Of a stretch of DNA of 64,000 bases, positions 42,529 to 51,775 are shown piece after piece. The stretch comes from Actinomycetota bacterium. GTDB lineage: Bacteria; Actinomycetota; Thermoleophilia; Solirubrobacterales; Solirubrobacteraceae. The DNA is taken from the NCBI GenBank assembly GCA_018268595.1, contig JAFDWH010000009.1, forward strand, positions 425,082 to 489,081, read 5' to 3'. The notes under the pieces are model-generated. The model searched no databases and was not told the origin of the DNA. It saw only the letters and a program-made list of their open reading frames with translations. The first letter of the stretch is position 1; every line of letters starts with the position of its first letter. A program made the position numbers and the translations under genes.

Positions 42529-42932
42529 GGTGATCGCTCCGTTGTGGTGACGCAGGGAAGCGCCCAGCCGTCGACGTCGCGCATGACGACCGTGACGCGC
42601 TGACCGCACGACAGCGTGTCGACGTCCGCGTCGAGCACGTTGCAGGTGATGCGCACGCCCTCGTCGAGGTCGACGAGCGCGAACACGTAGGGGACCTCGC
42701 CGGCGAACGCCGCGTCGGGCGTCCAGCGCACGACCGTGAAGGCGTGCAGCTCGCCGCCGCCGGCCGCCTCGACCCACTCGGGGTCGGCGGCGAGGCAGTG
42801 CCGGCAGTGCCGGCGCGGATAGAACTGCGGGCGGCCGCAGGCGGTGCAGCGCTGGATCAGCAGCCGGCCCTCGCGCGCGGCGTCCCAGTAGCGCTGCGAG
42901 AAGTCGTCGGGCATCGGCGGTCGCGACGTCAT
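42525..42932 (-). CDS. DUF35 OB-fold protein with zinc ribbon (thiolase partner)
   Basis: A 135-residue protein. The rubredoxin-like zinc ribbon holds CTACGRPQFYPRRHCRHC (four Cys), followed by the OB fold (TVVRWTPDAAFAGEVPYVFALVDLDEGVR in pieces). DUF35 proteins pair with SCP-x thiolases, and in the Ltp2-ChsH2 retro-aldolase of steroid side-chain degradation they form a complex. Here it lies two bases from the end of the thiolase-like gene, which supports the same pairing. Confidence 0.92.
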   Translation of the reverse strand: MTSRPPMPDDFSQRYWDAAREGRLLIQRCTACGRPQFYPRRHCRHCLAADPEWVEAAGGGELHAFTVVRWTPDAAFAGEVPYVFALVDLDEGVRITCNVLDADVDTLSCGQRVTVVMRDVDGWALPCVTTTERSP

Positions 42933-42934
42933 CG

Positions 42935-44101
42935 CTACACCCCCAGCACCACGGTCGCGGTCGCCGACAGGAAGCCACCGGTCCCGTGCACGAGGCAGGT
43001 GCGCGCGCCGTCGAGCTGCACGCCGGGCGAGTCGCCGCGCAGCTGGCGGACGCCCTCGATCACCGCCAGCGCGCCGCGGCGGCCGGGGTGGTTGGAGGAG
43101 AGGCCGCCGCCGTCGGTGTTGATCGGGAGGCGGCCGTCGGGAGCGATCGCGCCGGACGCGACGAACGGCCCGCCCTCCCCCGCCGCGCAGAAGCCGAGGC
43201 TCTCGAGCGTCACGAGCACGGTGTAGGTGAACGAGTCGTAGATCTGGGCGCAGTCGATCTCGTCGATCCCGAGGCCCGCGCGCTCGAGCGCGTCGCGGCC
43301 GGACTGGGCGGCGACCGTGCGCGTGAGGTCGGGCATCTGGTTCATGTGCACCTGCCCGAGCGCCTCGCCGGCGCCGAGCACGTACACCGGCCGGCCGCCC
43401 GACAGGCGCTCGGCGCGGCGGCGCGAGGTCATCACGAAGGCGCCGCCGGAGTCGCTCACGACGCAGCAGTCGAGCTTGTGCAGCGGCTCGGCGATGCACG
43501 GCGAGGCGAGCACGTCGTCGACCGCGATCGGATCGCGGTACATCGCGTGCTCGTTGCCCGCGGCGTTCGCGCGGCACTGCACGGCGACCGCGGCGAGATG
43601 CTCCGCCGTCGTCCCGTAGACGTCCATGTGACGCCGCGCGGCGAGCGCGTAGGACGCGACCGTCCACGGTCCGTACGGCACCTCCCACTGGCCGGGCCCG
43701 TACGGCGAGGAGGGCAGGTCCTCGTACGGCAGCGGCCACGAGCGGCCGGCGGCCGCGTAGGAGACGACGACGACCTCGCACAGCCCCGCGTGGATCGCCA
43801 GCGCCGCGTGTCCGGCGTGGCTGACGAAGGCGGCGCCGCCGATGTCGGTCGAGTCGAACCAGCGCGGGCGGATGCCGACGTACTCGGCGATCTCGATCAG
43901 GTCCATGTCGCGTCCGCCCTCCGGCGGCATCGACGCCACGGTGCAGAAGCCGTCGACGTCGCCGAGCTCGAGGCCGGCGTCCGCGAGCGCGCCGCGGATC
44001 ACCTCGGCGTGCAGCGCGTAGGGGTGCATGCCGGGCGCCTTGCGGCGCGGGGACTCGTACGCCCCGACGATCGCCGCCTCCCCGGACCACGGGCTCGTCA
44101 C
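42935..44101 (-). CDS. SCP-x thiolase-like protein lacking the nucleophilic Cys
   Basis: A 388-residue thiolase-fold protein of the lipid-transfer/SCP-x type, start GTG 44101. The N-terminal region where thiolases carry the acyl-accepting Cys reads TDIGGAAFVSHAGHAAL, with no Cys. The C-terminal loops GGGLSSNHPGRRG and VHGTGGFLS keep a His and Gly-rich motif. Loss of the Cys with a DUF35 partner is the pattern of Ltp2-type aldolases rather than beta-ketothiolases. It probably forms a complex with the DUF35 protein and cleaves or forms a C-C bond on a CoA thioester; the substrate is unknown. Confidence 0.88.
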   Translation of the reverse strand: MTSPWSGEAAIVGAYESPRRKAPGMHPYALHAEVIRGALADAGLELGDVDGFCTVASMPPEGGRDMDLIEIAEYVGIRPRWFDSTDIGGAAFVSHAGHAALAIHAGLCEVVVVSYAAAGRSWPLPYEDLPSSPYGPGQWEVPYGPWTVASYALAARRHMDVYGTTAEHLAAVAVQCRANAAGNEHAMYRDPIAVDDVLASPCIAEPLHKLDCCVVSDSGGAFVMTSRRRAERLSGGRPVYVLGAGEALGQVHMNQMPDLTRTVAAQSGRDALERAGLGIDEIDCAQIYDSFTYTVLVTLESLGFCAAGEGGPFVASGAIAPDGRLPINTDGGGLSSNHPGRRGALAVIEGVRQLRGDSPGVQLDGARTCLVHGTGGFLSATATVVLGV

Positions 44102-45654
44102 GTCCGCTCCTCCCCGGCCGCGGCCGTCGCGCGCAGGCGCACGCGGTCGACCTTGCCGCTGTCGAGCATCGGCAGCTCGCTCACGAACTCGAACGACTTC
44201 GGCGTCTTGAAGCGCGCGAGGCGCGCGCGCAGGTGGCCGCGCAGCGCGTCGGCGTCGAGCGACGGGTCGCTCGTCACGACGAACGCGCAGCCGACCTCGC
44301 CCCACAGGTCGTCGCGGCGCGGGACGACGACCGCCGCCGCGACGCCGGGATGCTGCTCGAGCTCGAGCTCGACCTCGCGCGGGTAGACGTTCTCGCCGCC
44401 GGACTTGAACATGTCGGAGAGGCGGCCGACGAGCTGGAGGTTGCCGTCGTCCCACGGCATCACGAGATCGCCGGTGCGCATCCACCCGTCGGCGTCGAAG
44501 GCGTCGCTCGTCGCCTGCTCGCGGTTCCAGTAGCCGCGCATCAGATGCGGTCCGCGGACCTGCAGCTCGCCCGACTCGCCGGGCGCGGCCGCGCGGCCGT
44601 CCTCCGTCACGACGCGCGCCGGGTAGGCCGGGTCCGGCTTGCCGATCGTCTCCGACAGCGTCGCGTCGTCGGCGTCGTCGTCGGTGTAGGTGAGCGACCC
44701 GACGGTCTCGGTCATCCCCCAGCTCGTGCCGAGCAGCGGGACGCGCTCGCGCAGCTCGCGCACGAGCGGCAGCGGCGCGCGGCCGCCGGACCAGCACAGC
44801 CGGCGGATCTTCGAGAGGTCGGCGCGCGGCCAGGCGGGCGAGCGCGAGCACAGCCCGAGCACCGCCGGGTCGGTGTACCAGAAGTCGATGCGCTCGCGCG
44901 GGATCAGCTCCTCGAGCAGCTCGCCGGCGTCGAACTGCTCCTGGTAGACGACCGTCCCGCCGGCCACGAGCATCGCGACCGAGGCGTCGCCGACGGCGGC
45001 GACGTGGTTGATCGGCTCGACGCAGGGCATCCGCGCGCCTTCGCCGTGGAGCCAGCGGGCGGCCTGCACGACGGAGCAGGCGGCGAACCCGATGTGCGGC
45101 AGCAGCGCGCCCTTCGGGCGCCCGGTGCTGCCGGACGTGTAGACGATCGCGGCGGGATCGCGGTGCCCGACCGCGGCCCGCGCCGCGGCGATCTGCTCGG
45201 CGTCGCCGCCGGCTTGCGGGGTCGCGGCGCCGGCGCGCAGCTCGCTCGTGACGAGCAGCCGCGGCGCGCTCTCGACGCGGCCGACGAGCTCGTGACCGAG
45301 CCCGACGACCTCGTCGTCGCCGTGGCAGATCAGCAGCAGCGGCTGCGCGTCGTCGACCTGGTACGCCAGCTCGCCGAGCGCGCTCTTGGGGCTGAGGCCC
45401 TGGAAGATCCCGCCGACCGAGACGATCGCCAGGAAGGAGACGAAGAACTCCGGCCGCGGGCGCGACAGCACCGCGACGCGCTCGCCGGGCCGCAGGCCGT
45501 GCCGCCACAGCGCCGCGGTCTCGGCGTCGATCGCCTCGGCGAGCTGGGCGTAGGTGAGGCGCACGTCCCCCATGACCGCCATCTCACGCGCGGGGGCGTG
45601 GGCGGCCCAGTGGTTGACGTAGTCGTGGATGCGAGCGAAGCGCGGCGCACGCAT
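44098..45654 (-). CDS. AMP-dependent acyl-CoA synthetase/ligase
   Basis: A 518-residue ANL-superfamily ligase. The P-loop AIVYTSGSTGRPKGALLPH, the TSWGMTETVGSL A5 motif, the MRTGDLVMPWDDGNLQLVGRLSDMFKSGGENVYPREVE A7/A8 block and the catalytic Lys near SGKVDRVRL are present. It activates a carboxylic acid and starts the pathway of the operon (ligase, thiolase-like, DUF35, MaoC, SDR). ATG 45654 is chosen because homology-like sequence (FARIHDYVNHWAAHAP) begins there; ATG 45696 is possible. The stop overlaps the thiolase-like gene. Confidence 0.9.
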   Translation of the reverse strand: MRAPRFARIHDYVNHWAAHAPAREMAVMGDVRLTYAQLAEAIDAETAALWRHGLRPGERVAVLSRPRPEFFVSFLAIVSVGGIFQGLSPKSALGELAYQVDDAQPLLLICHGDDEVVGLGHELVGRVESAPRLLVTSELRAGAATPQAGGDAEQIAAARAAVGHRDPAAIVYTSGSTGRPKGALLPHIGFAACSVVQAARWLHGEGARMPCVEPINHVAAVGDASVAMLVAGGTVVYQEQFDAGELLEELIPRERIDFWYTDPAVLGLCSRSPAWPRADLSKIRRLCWSGGRAPLPLVRELRERVPLLGTSWGMTETVGSLTYTDDDADDATLSETIGKPDPAYPARVVTEDGRAAAPGESGELQVRGPHLMRGYWNREQATSDAFDADGWMRTGDLVMPWDDGNLQLVGRLSDMFKSGGENVYPREVELELEQHPGVAAAVVVPRRDDLWGEVGCAFVVTSDPSLDADALRGHLRARLARFKTPKSFEFVSELPMLDSGKVDRVRLRATAAAGEERT

Positions 45655-45834
45655 CTCAAGACCACGCGACCCGGTAGGCGATGTCCATGGGGCCATATCG
45701 TGCTGCCGGAGCGCACGGAACCCAACGTCAGAACATGCAGACTTCGCCAGGGTAGCTTGGATGAAGCTCCAACGCGCGCTGGCTCGCCGCACGCGGTCTC
45801 GTCGATGCGTCCGCCGGGTCCAAACGGCGCACGC

Positions 45835-46707
45835 TCAGCCGCCGGCCACGTCGCGCCGCACGAACACCGCCAGCCCGGCGAGGAACGCCGGCGCGGCGTA
45901 GAGCGCGCAGACCCACGCGGCGCGCACGACCGGCGCCCAGTCGGCCGGCTCGCGCAGCAGCCCCTGCCACGCGTCGAACTGCGTCGAGAGCAGGTAGGGC
46001 TTGATCGCGGCGAGGCCGGAGATGATCCCGACGAGCTGCATCAGCAGCGAGATCATCAGCGCGCCGACGATCGCCGCGGCGGAGTTGCGCGTGACGGTCG
46101 ACAGCAGCAGCGCGATCGCGGCGACGGCGATCACCGGCAGCAGGTACGCGCCGAGCGCCGCGGCCATCAGCTCGAGCGCGCGCCCGGTCTCGATGCGCGT
46201 GCCGGACAGCGACGTGAGCGGGTGCAGCCCGTAGCGCACGCCGCCGAGCAGCAGGCCGACCCCGGCGAACAGCAGCAGCGCGGCGAGCGCGTAGGTGATC
46301 GCGGCGAGCGTCTTCGCGACGAACACCTGGTGGCGGTCGACCGAGCGCGTGAGGATCGTCTTGAGCGTGCCGTTGCCGTCCTCGTTGGCGACGATGTCGC
46401 CGGCGACCAGCGCGACGATCAGCGGGAACAGCCAGATCGAGCCGAAGATCAGCAGCACGGGCGGGATCGCGAGGCCGGTCTCGCGCACGTAGCGACCGAA
46501 CGGCACGTCGTTCGGGCCGCCCTTCTGCAGCTCCAGCGCGACGATGAAGATGATCGGCACGATCACGGCCATGCCGAAGCCGAGGAACGTGCGCTTCTGC
46601 GCGCGCAGCTTGCGCAGCTCCCAGCGGTAGATCGCGCCGACGCCGGGGCGGCGGCGGGACGCGGGCGGCGCGGCGGGCGCTGGCGCGCGTTCGGCGATGG
46701 CGCTCAT
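45835..46707 (-). CDS. ABC-2 transporter permease
   Basis: A 290-residue membrane protein with six predicted helices in ABC-2 fashion: FGMAVIVPIIFIVALELQ after the YRWELRKLRAQKRT lead, LIVALVAGDIVANEDGNGTLKTILTRSVDR (the typical coupling region), and C-terminal helix ending FLAGLAVFVRRD. The DGNGTLKTILTRPV-like segment is characteristic of bacitracin/Nat-type exporters. It overlaps the ATPase gene and ends a five-gene operon. The 140 bases to the divergent-side ligase gene hold only a small inverted repeat (AGCTT 45754 / AAGCT 45764). Confidence 0.88.
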   Translation of the reverse strand: MSAIAERAPAPAAPPASRRRPGVGAIYRWELRKLRAQKRTFLGFGMAVIVPIIFIVALELQKGGPNDVPFGRYVRETGLAIPPVLLIFGSIWLFPLIVALVAGDIVANEDGNGTLKTILTRSVDRHQVFVAKTLAAITYALAALLLFAGVGLLLGGVRYGLHPLTSLSGTRIETGRALELMAAALGAYLLPVIAVAAIALLLSTVTRNSAAAIVGALMISLLMQLVGIISGLAAIKPYLLSTQFDAWQGLLREPADWAPVVRAAWVCALYAAPAFLAGLAVFVRRDVAGG

Positions 46708-47702
46708 CGCGACGCCTCGCGGCTCGCGGCGGCGGCGCCCTCGGGCGCGGGCGCGGGACGATCCCCGTTCTGCGCCGGCAGGCCGTCGCCCTCGGTCAGG
46801 CGGAAGAACAGCTCCTCCAGCGACGCCGCGGCCGGCACGAGCGCCGTGATCGCGACGCCGGCCTCGACGAGCGCGACCGACAGGTCGGCGACGGCGCGCT
46901 CCTGGTCGGCCGCGAAGGTGAGGCCGTCGCCCGCGCCGAGCACCTCCTGCACGCCCGGCTGCGCGCGGCAGATCGCGAACGCGCGCTCGTCGTCGGTCGT
47001 GCGCAGGCGGTAGCGCTGGCCGGTCGACTTCAGCAGCGCGTCGAGCGCGCCCTCGTAGATGACGCGGCCGGAGCGCACGATCGCGACGCGGTCGCACAGC
47101 TCCTCCACCTCGCCCATCAGGTGCGAGGACAGCAGCACGGTCATGCCCTCGTCGGCGAGCCGCCGCACGAGCTGGCGCATGTCGCGCATGCCGGCCGGGT
47201 CCAGGCCCGTCGTCGGCTCGTCGAGCAGCAGCAGCCGCGGCGCGCGCAGCAGCGCGGCGGCGATCCCGAGCCGCTGCTTCATCCCGTGCGAGTAGCCCTT
47301 GACCTTGTCGGTCTGGCGGTCGGCGAGGTCGACCGTCTCCAGCGCGCCGTCGATCCGGTCGCCGGCGTCGCCGCCGTCGAGCGCGGCCATCAGCTCGAGG
47401 TTCCTGCGGCCCGTCAGGTACGGGTAGAAGCGCGGCGCCTCGACGAAGCCGGCGACGCCGTCGAGCGCCGCCGCGCCCTCCTGCAGCGGGTCGCGGCCGA
47501 ACAGCCGCGCGACGCCCTCGTCCGGGCGGATCAGCCCCAGCAGCATCCGCAGCGACGTCGTCTTGCCGGCGCCGTTGGGGCCGAGGTAGCCGTAGACGCA
47601 GCCGGCCTCGACGGTCAGGTCGACGTGGTCGACGGCCGTCACGTGGCCGTAGCGCTTGACGAGGCCGCGGGCCTCGATCGGATGTCCGGCGGCCTCGCTC
47701 AT
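46704..47702 (-). CDS. ABC transporter ATP-binding protein (drug/peptide export type)
   Basis: A 332-residue ATPase: Walker A GPNGAGKTTSLRM, signature YSHGMKQRLGIAAAL, Walker B LLLLDEPTTGLDP, switch His SSHLMGE. The C-terminal 100 residues form the BcrA/DrrA-type extension (ALLKSTGQRYRLRTTDD) used by antibiotic and lantibiotic exporters. It lies between a LolA-like protein gene and the permease gene, all overlapping, downstream of a two-component system. Confidence 0.93.
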   Translation of the reverse strand: MSEAAGHPIEARGLVKRYGHVTAVDHVDLTVEAGCVYGYLGPNGAGKTTSLRMLLGLIRPDEGVARLFGRDPLQEGAAALDGVAGFVEAPRFYPYLTGRRNLELMAALDGGDAGDRIDGALETVDLADRQTDKVKGYSHGMKQRLGIAAALLRAPRLLLLDEPTTGLDPAGMRDMRQLVRRLADEGMTVLLSSHLMGEVEELCDRVAIVRSGRVIYEGALDALLKSTGQRYRLRTTDDERAFAICRAQPGVQEVLGAGDGLTFAADQERAVADLSVALVEAGVAITALVPAAASLEELFFRLTEGDGLPAQNGDRPAPAPEGAAAASREASR

Positions 47703-48904
47703 CCGAGCTGGCGCGCTGCCGTCTCGGCCGCCTGGGCGGGGATCGAGCCCGCCACGACGTAGTCGACGCCGCCGCGCTGGAACGTCAGCACCGTGCCAAG
47801 CGCGGTCGCCAGCTCGTGGCCGCTCGCGCCGTCGATGTTGATCGTCGGCAGCTGCAGGCCGTGGTCGCGGCCGCCTGCGCCCGCGCCGCCGAGCGGCTGC
47901 TCGCCGGGCTTGGCCGCGTGCTCGACGACGGCGATCCCGCCGAGCCCTCTGCCGTACGTGACGACCGCGGTCGGCTGCTTGCCGTGGCCCGCGAGCCAGA
48001 CCTGCTGGCGCGGCAGCCCGGCGAGCCGGTCGGGCGCCGACAGCTTGAACGGCAGCGCGGCCTGGACGGCGGCGACGCCGGTGACCGGCTTCGCGTGCGG
48101 CTTGTCGGTCGGGCCGCTGCCGGTCCCGGAGGACGGCGACAGGTCGACGACTCTCGCCCCGGCGGGCGGCGACACCGCGACGTCGCTCGTCGCGATCGGC
48201 CCGAACGAGACGTCCGTCGCGCTCAGCTCCAGCACCGGGTCGCGCTGGCCGGCGGCGTAGACGGCGGCGCGCAGCGGCACGCCGTTCGTCGCGTCCCAGG
48301 CGAGCTCGGCGGCGCCGAGCAGGCCGCCGTCGCCCTTCGGCGCGATCCGCACCGTGTAGGTCGGCTGGCCGGCCGTCGAGGTCGGCGTCGCGCCGGACAG
48401 CGTCCACTGTCTGCCGACCTCGGCGATCGCCTGGTCGATCTTCGCGAGCGTCGGCGGCGTGTGCGCGTCGGGCTTCGCGGCGTCGGCTCTGCCCTGCGGC
48501 AGCGCGAAGCGATAGGCGGTGTTCGAGGAGGCGTCGTAGGCCGTGACGACTCTGCCGTCGGAGACGATCTGCGCGTCGCCGGCCTGCGACTGCAGCTCGA
48601 CGCGGAAGCGCCCGTCGCCCGTGACCCACAGGCGGCCGGAGGCGCCCGCCATCAGCGGCGAGGCGGTGCCGTCCGGCAGCGCGCCGGACGGGATCAGGTG
48701 GTTCGTGAAGTGCACGCGCGCGGTGACGCCGTCGACCGGCGGGGCGGTCAGCGCGTCGTGGACCGCGACGTCGAGCGGCTTCGGCGCCGGCTTCGGGTGG
48801 CTGCCGAGTGCGCCCTGGGCGATGCCCACGCCCGTGGCGAGCACGAGCAGCGCGACGGCGAGGCCGATCAGATTGCGGGTGGAGATGGTCCGAAGGCGCT
48901 TCAT
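47699..48904 (-). CDS. Secreted/membrane-anchored LolA-like protein
   Basis: A 401-residue protein with an N-terminal membrane segment (LIGLAVALLVLATGVGIAQG) and an exported beta-rich region of the LolA/DUF2092 type (ASGRLWVTGDGRFRVELQS, VSDGRVVTAYDASSNTAYRF). The last 60 residues (TVLTFQRGGVDYVVAGSIP) resemble the end of DUF4367 sensor domains. In actinobacteria such proteins occur between histidine kinases and ABC-2 exporters and may help sense or carry a lipophilic ligand. Its stop overlaps the ATPase start and its own start overlaps the kinase stop. Confidence 0.75.
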   Translation of the reverse strand: MKRLRTISTRNLIGLAVALLVLATGVGIAQGALGSHPKPAPKPLDVAVHDALTAPPVDGVTARVHFTNHLIPSGALPDGTASPLMAGASGRLWVTGDGRFRVELQSQAGDAQIVSDGRVVTAYDASSNTAYRFALPQGRADAAKPDAHTPPTLAKIDQAIAEVGRQWTLSGATPTSTAGQPTYTVRIAPKGDGGLLGAAELAWDATNGVPLRAAVYAAGQRDPVLELSATDVSFGPIATSDVAVSPPAGARVVDLSPSSGTGSGPTDKPHAKPVTGVAAVQAALPFKLSAPDRLAGLPRQQVWLAGHGKQPTAVVTYGRGLGGIAVVEHAAKPGEQPLGGAGAGGRDHGLQLPTINIDGASGHELATALGTVLTFQRGGVDYVVAGSIPAQAAETAARQLG

Positions 48905-50319
48905 CGCGTTCCCTTCACGTCGGGTGACACGACGTGTTCTACCGCCGGACCTTGAGGGATCTGTGAGGGCTCGGCGCGCGGCAGCTCGATAGCGAAGGTG
49001 GCCCCTTCGACGGTCGCGCGCCCGCCGTGCCGCTCGGCCGTCGCGCGCACGATCGCGAGCCCCAGCCCGGTGCCGCCCGGCGGCGCGTGCGGCCCGCGCC
49101 AGAAGCGCGCGAACGCCTGCTCGGCCTGCTCCGTGCTGAGGCCGGCGCCCTCGTCGCTGACGGCGAGCCGCGCGCGCCCGCCGTCCGCCGCGGCCACGGC
49201 GACGACGATCCGCCCGCCCGCCGGACCGTGGCGCTCGGCGTTCTCGACGAGGTTGCGCAGCGCCCGCTCCAGCGCCGCGCGGTCGCCGCGCACCGCGACG
49301 GCGCCGCCGGGCGCCTCCACGCGCACCGCCGGGTGCTCGGCGGCGACCGCGTGCGCCAGCTCGCCGAGGTCGACGAGCGCGGTCTCGTCGGCGGCGGGGG
49401 ACGCGCCGGCGTCCTCGCGAGCGAGCGCGAGCAGGTCGTCGAGCAGCTCCGTCAGCCGCTCCGCGTCGGCCTCGATGTCGGCGAGCGCGTCCGGGTCGGC
49501 GCCGTGCCGCGCGACGTAGGCGGCGTTGCCGCGCAGCGCGGTCAGCGGCGTGCGCAGCTCGTGCGAGGCGTCGCCGACGAAGCGCCGCTCGCGCTCGCGC
49601 GCGCCCTCCAGCGCGGCGAGCATCGCGTTGAGCGTCGCCGCCAGGCGGCCGACCTCGTCCTCCCCGCCGCCCGGCAGCCGGCGGCCCGGATCGCCGGTGC
49701 GCGCGATCGCCTCCGCGCCCGCCGTGAGGCGCGTGAGCGGGTGCAGCGCGCGGCGCGTCAGCAGCACGGCGAGCACGGCGGCGAGCAGCGCGGTCGCGAG
49801 CGCCGCGAGCACGACGACCCGCCGCAGCGGCCCGAGCGTGTCCGCGATCCCGCTCGTCGAGCCGGCGACGGCGACCGCCCCGCCGGCGGCCGGGCCGCCG
49901 CCGATCGTCCCGAGCGGCGCGGCGTAGAGGCGCAGCGGCTCGTCGCCGAGCCGCACCTCGCCGTAGCCGGCGCGACGCTGTCGCAGCGCGCGGCCGAGCG
50001 CCGGCGAGCCGGGCAGCACGCGGCCGCCGAGCGCGGCCGAGCGCGCCACGATCCGCCCGCGGCGGTCGACGACCTGGACGAACGCGGCGCTCGTGCCGAC
50101 GCGGCCCTCCAGCACGCCGGCCGCGGTGATCAGCTGCGGCGTCGTCGCCGCCAGCCGCGCGACCTCCGCCGCGCGGTCGCGCAGGCCGCCGTCGAGCGAG
50201 CGGTGCAGCTGGCGGTCCACGAGCGCGAGCGTCACGACGCCGAGCAGCACGACGGCGAGCACGGCCGTCGCCGCCGCGGCGAGCGCGACGCGCAGCCGCA
50301 GCGACAGCGGGCGCGTCAT
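48901..50319 (-). CDS. Two-component sensor histidine kinase
   Basis: A 472-residue kinase: TM1 (VALAAAATAVLAVVLLGVVTLALV), a 130-residue external domain, TM2 (VVVLAALATALLAAVLAVLL), HAMP, H-box FVGDASHELRTPLTALR, N-box NLVENAERHGP, G1 DEGAGLS, F-box FARFWRG and G2 GGTGLGLAIV. The start ATG overlaps the response regulator stop. It forms a system with the regulator upstream and an exporter downstream, a layout used for peptide-antibiotic stress in Gram-positives. Confidence 0.92.
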   Translation of the reverse strand: MTRPLSLRLRVALAAAATAVLAVVLLGVVTLALVDRQLHRSLDGGLRDRAAEVARLAATTPQLITAAGVLEGRVGTSAAFVQVVDRRGRIVARSAALGGRVLPGSPALGRALRQRRAGYGEVRLGDEPLRLYAAPLGTIGGGPAAGGAVAVAGSTSGIADTLGPLRRVVVLAALATALLAAVLAVLLTRRALHPLTRLTAGAEAIARTGDPGRRLPGGGEDEVGRLAATLNAMLAALEGARERERRFVGDASHELRTPLTALRGNAAYVARHGADPDALADIEADAERLTELLDDLLALAREDAGASPAADETALVDLGELAHAVAAEHPAVRVEAPGGAVAVRGDRAALERALRNLVENAERHGPAGGRIVVAVAAADGGRARLAVSDEGAGLSTEQAEQAFARFWRGPHAPPGGTGLGLAIVRATAERHGGRATVEGATFAIELPRAEPSQIPQGPAVEHVVSPDVKGTR

Positions 50320-50981
50320 CGGTCGAGCACGAAGCCGACGCCGCGCACGGTACGGATCAGCGGCGGGTCGCCGAGCTTGCGGCGCAGGTCGGCGACGTAG
50401 CGGTCGACGACGTTCGGGCGCGCCTCCAGCTCGCCGCCCCACACCTCCTCCAGCGCGCGCTCGCGCGAGACGACGGCGCGCGCCTCGCGCAGCAGCAGCG
50501 CGAGCAGCTCCGCCTCGCGCGGCGTCAGCTCCAGGTCGCGACCGCCGCGCGCGCCGCGTCCGGTCGCGACGTCGAGCGTCAGGTCGCCGAACGCGAGCGT
50601 GTCCGGCACCGCGCGCCCGCGCCGCAGCAGCGCACGCACGCGCGCGAGCAGCTCCTCCGGCGCGAACGGCTTGAGCAGGTAGTCGTCCGCGCCGGCGTCG
50701 AGCCCGGCGACGCGGTCGGCGACGCCGTCGCGCGCGGTCAGCAGCAGGATCGGGGTCGCGAGCCGCTTGCCGCGCAGGCGCCGCGCGACGGCGAGCCCGT
50801 CGAGCCCCGGCATCGCCACGTCGAGCACGAGCAGGTCCGGCACCGCGCGCTCGACGGCCGCGAGCGCCGCGCCGCCGTCCGCCGCCGCGTGCACGTCGTA
50901 GCCCTCCGCGCCGAGCGTCCGCTCGAGCATGCGCCGGACGGGAGCGTCGTCGTCGACCACGAGGACGGAGGGACGCGACAT
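50316..50981 (-). CDS. OmpR-family response regulator
   Basis: A 221-residue regulator: receiver SVLVVDDDAPVRRML with phospho-acceptor Asp in LLVLDVAMPGLDGL and Lys in YLLKPFAPEELL; winged helix ending ARPNVVDRYVADLRRKLGD and TVRGVGFVL. First gene of a five-gene operon with kinase, LolA-like protein and ABC exporter. The upstream gap of 42 bases to the DHFR-like gene is too short to judge its own promoter. Confidence 0.94.
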   Translation of the reverse strand: MSRPSVLVVDDDAPVRRMLERTLGAEGYDVHAAADGGAALAAVERAVPDLLVLDVAMPGLDGLAVARRLRGKRLATPILLLTARDGVADRVAGLDAGADDYLLKPFAPEELLARVRALLRRGRAVPDTLAFGDLTLDVATGRGARGGRDLELTPREAELLALLLREARAVVSRERALEEVWGGELEARPNVVDRYVADLRRKLGDPPLIRTVRGVGFVLDR

Positions 50982-51023
50982 CGCCTCACAGCGTAGGCGC
51001 CCGCGCCGCCGGGCCCGCCCGGC

Positions 51024-51629
51024 TCAGCTCGCCCGGCGGTAGCGGACGTGCGTGGCCAGCGGCGAATGCAAGACCTCGACGGGCTCCATCCCGAACGACT
51101 CGACGCCGTCGAAGATCCGCTCGCCGGAGCCGAACAGGACCGGCGCGATGTCGAGCGTGAGCTCGTCGACGACCCCGGCGACGAGCGCCTGGCGCACGGT
51201 CGAGGCGCCGCCGGCGATGTCCACGCCGCCCTCGCCGGCCGTCTCGCGCGCTTGTGCGTATGCGGCGTCGAAGCCGCCGGTGACGAAGTGGAAGACGGTC
51301 CCGCCCTCCATCTCGATCGGCTCGTGGGCGTGATGGGTGAGCACGAACACCGGCGCGTGGTAGGGCGGCTCGGGACCCCACCAGCCGCGCCAGTCCTCGT
51401 CCCACTCGCCGCGGATCGGCCCGAACATGTTCCGCCCCATGACGTAGGCGCCGCGTGGGCGCATGAGCCAGCCGGCCGCCGTCGCGTCGGCGTCGTTGGC
51501 GCGCTCGTCGCCGAGATGCCAGCGGTGCAGCTCCATGCCGCGCTTGCCCAGCGGGTTCTCGCGGCTCTGCTCCGGCCCGGCGACGAAGCCGTCGAGCGAG
51601 ATCGACATGTGGCAGGTGGTGTCCGGCAT
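51024..51629 (-). CDS. Dihydrofolate reductase-like (RibD C-terminal domain) oxidoreductase
   Basis: A 201-residue RibD_C/DHFR-fold protein: SISLDGFVAGPEQSRENPLG at the start, YVMGRNMFGPIRG, FVLTHHAHEPIEMEGGTVFHFV, VDIAGGASTVRQALVAGVVDEL (the GG..T..Q NADPH loop) and the C-terminal LATHVRYRR. These stand-alone proteins are common in actinobacteria; their substrate is mostly unknown. ATG 51629 follows a GGAGG site. Same strand as the regulator operon downstream. Confidence 0.9.
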   Translation of the reverse strand: MPDTTCHMSISLDGFVAGPEQSRENPLGKRGMELHRWHLGDERANDADATAAGWLMRPRGAYVMGRNMFGPIRGEWDEDWRGWWGPEPPYHAPVFVLTHHAHEPIEMEGGTVFHFVTGGFDAAYAQARETAGEGGVDIAGGASTVRQALVAGVVDELTLDIAPVLFGSGERIFDGVESFGMEPVEVLHSPLATHVRYRRAS

Positions 51630-51775
51630 CGGCGTCCTCCCGGGTGGTCGCGATTTACGGGTGGCCCAGCACCCTAGTCTCACGACTCGCCCGCACGTGG
51701 CCACCCGTGCCCGTCCTGCATCGACGACCGAGCTGATCAAGATGCTCGGCCTGCCGCCAACGCCCTCCGCAGGAC

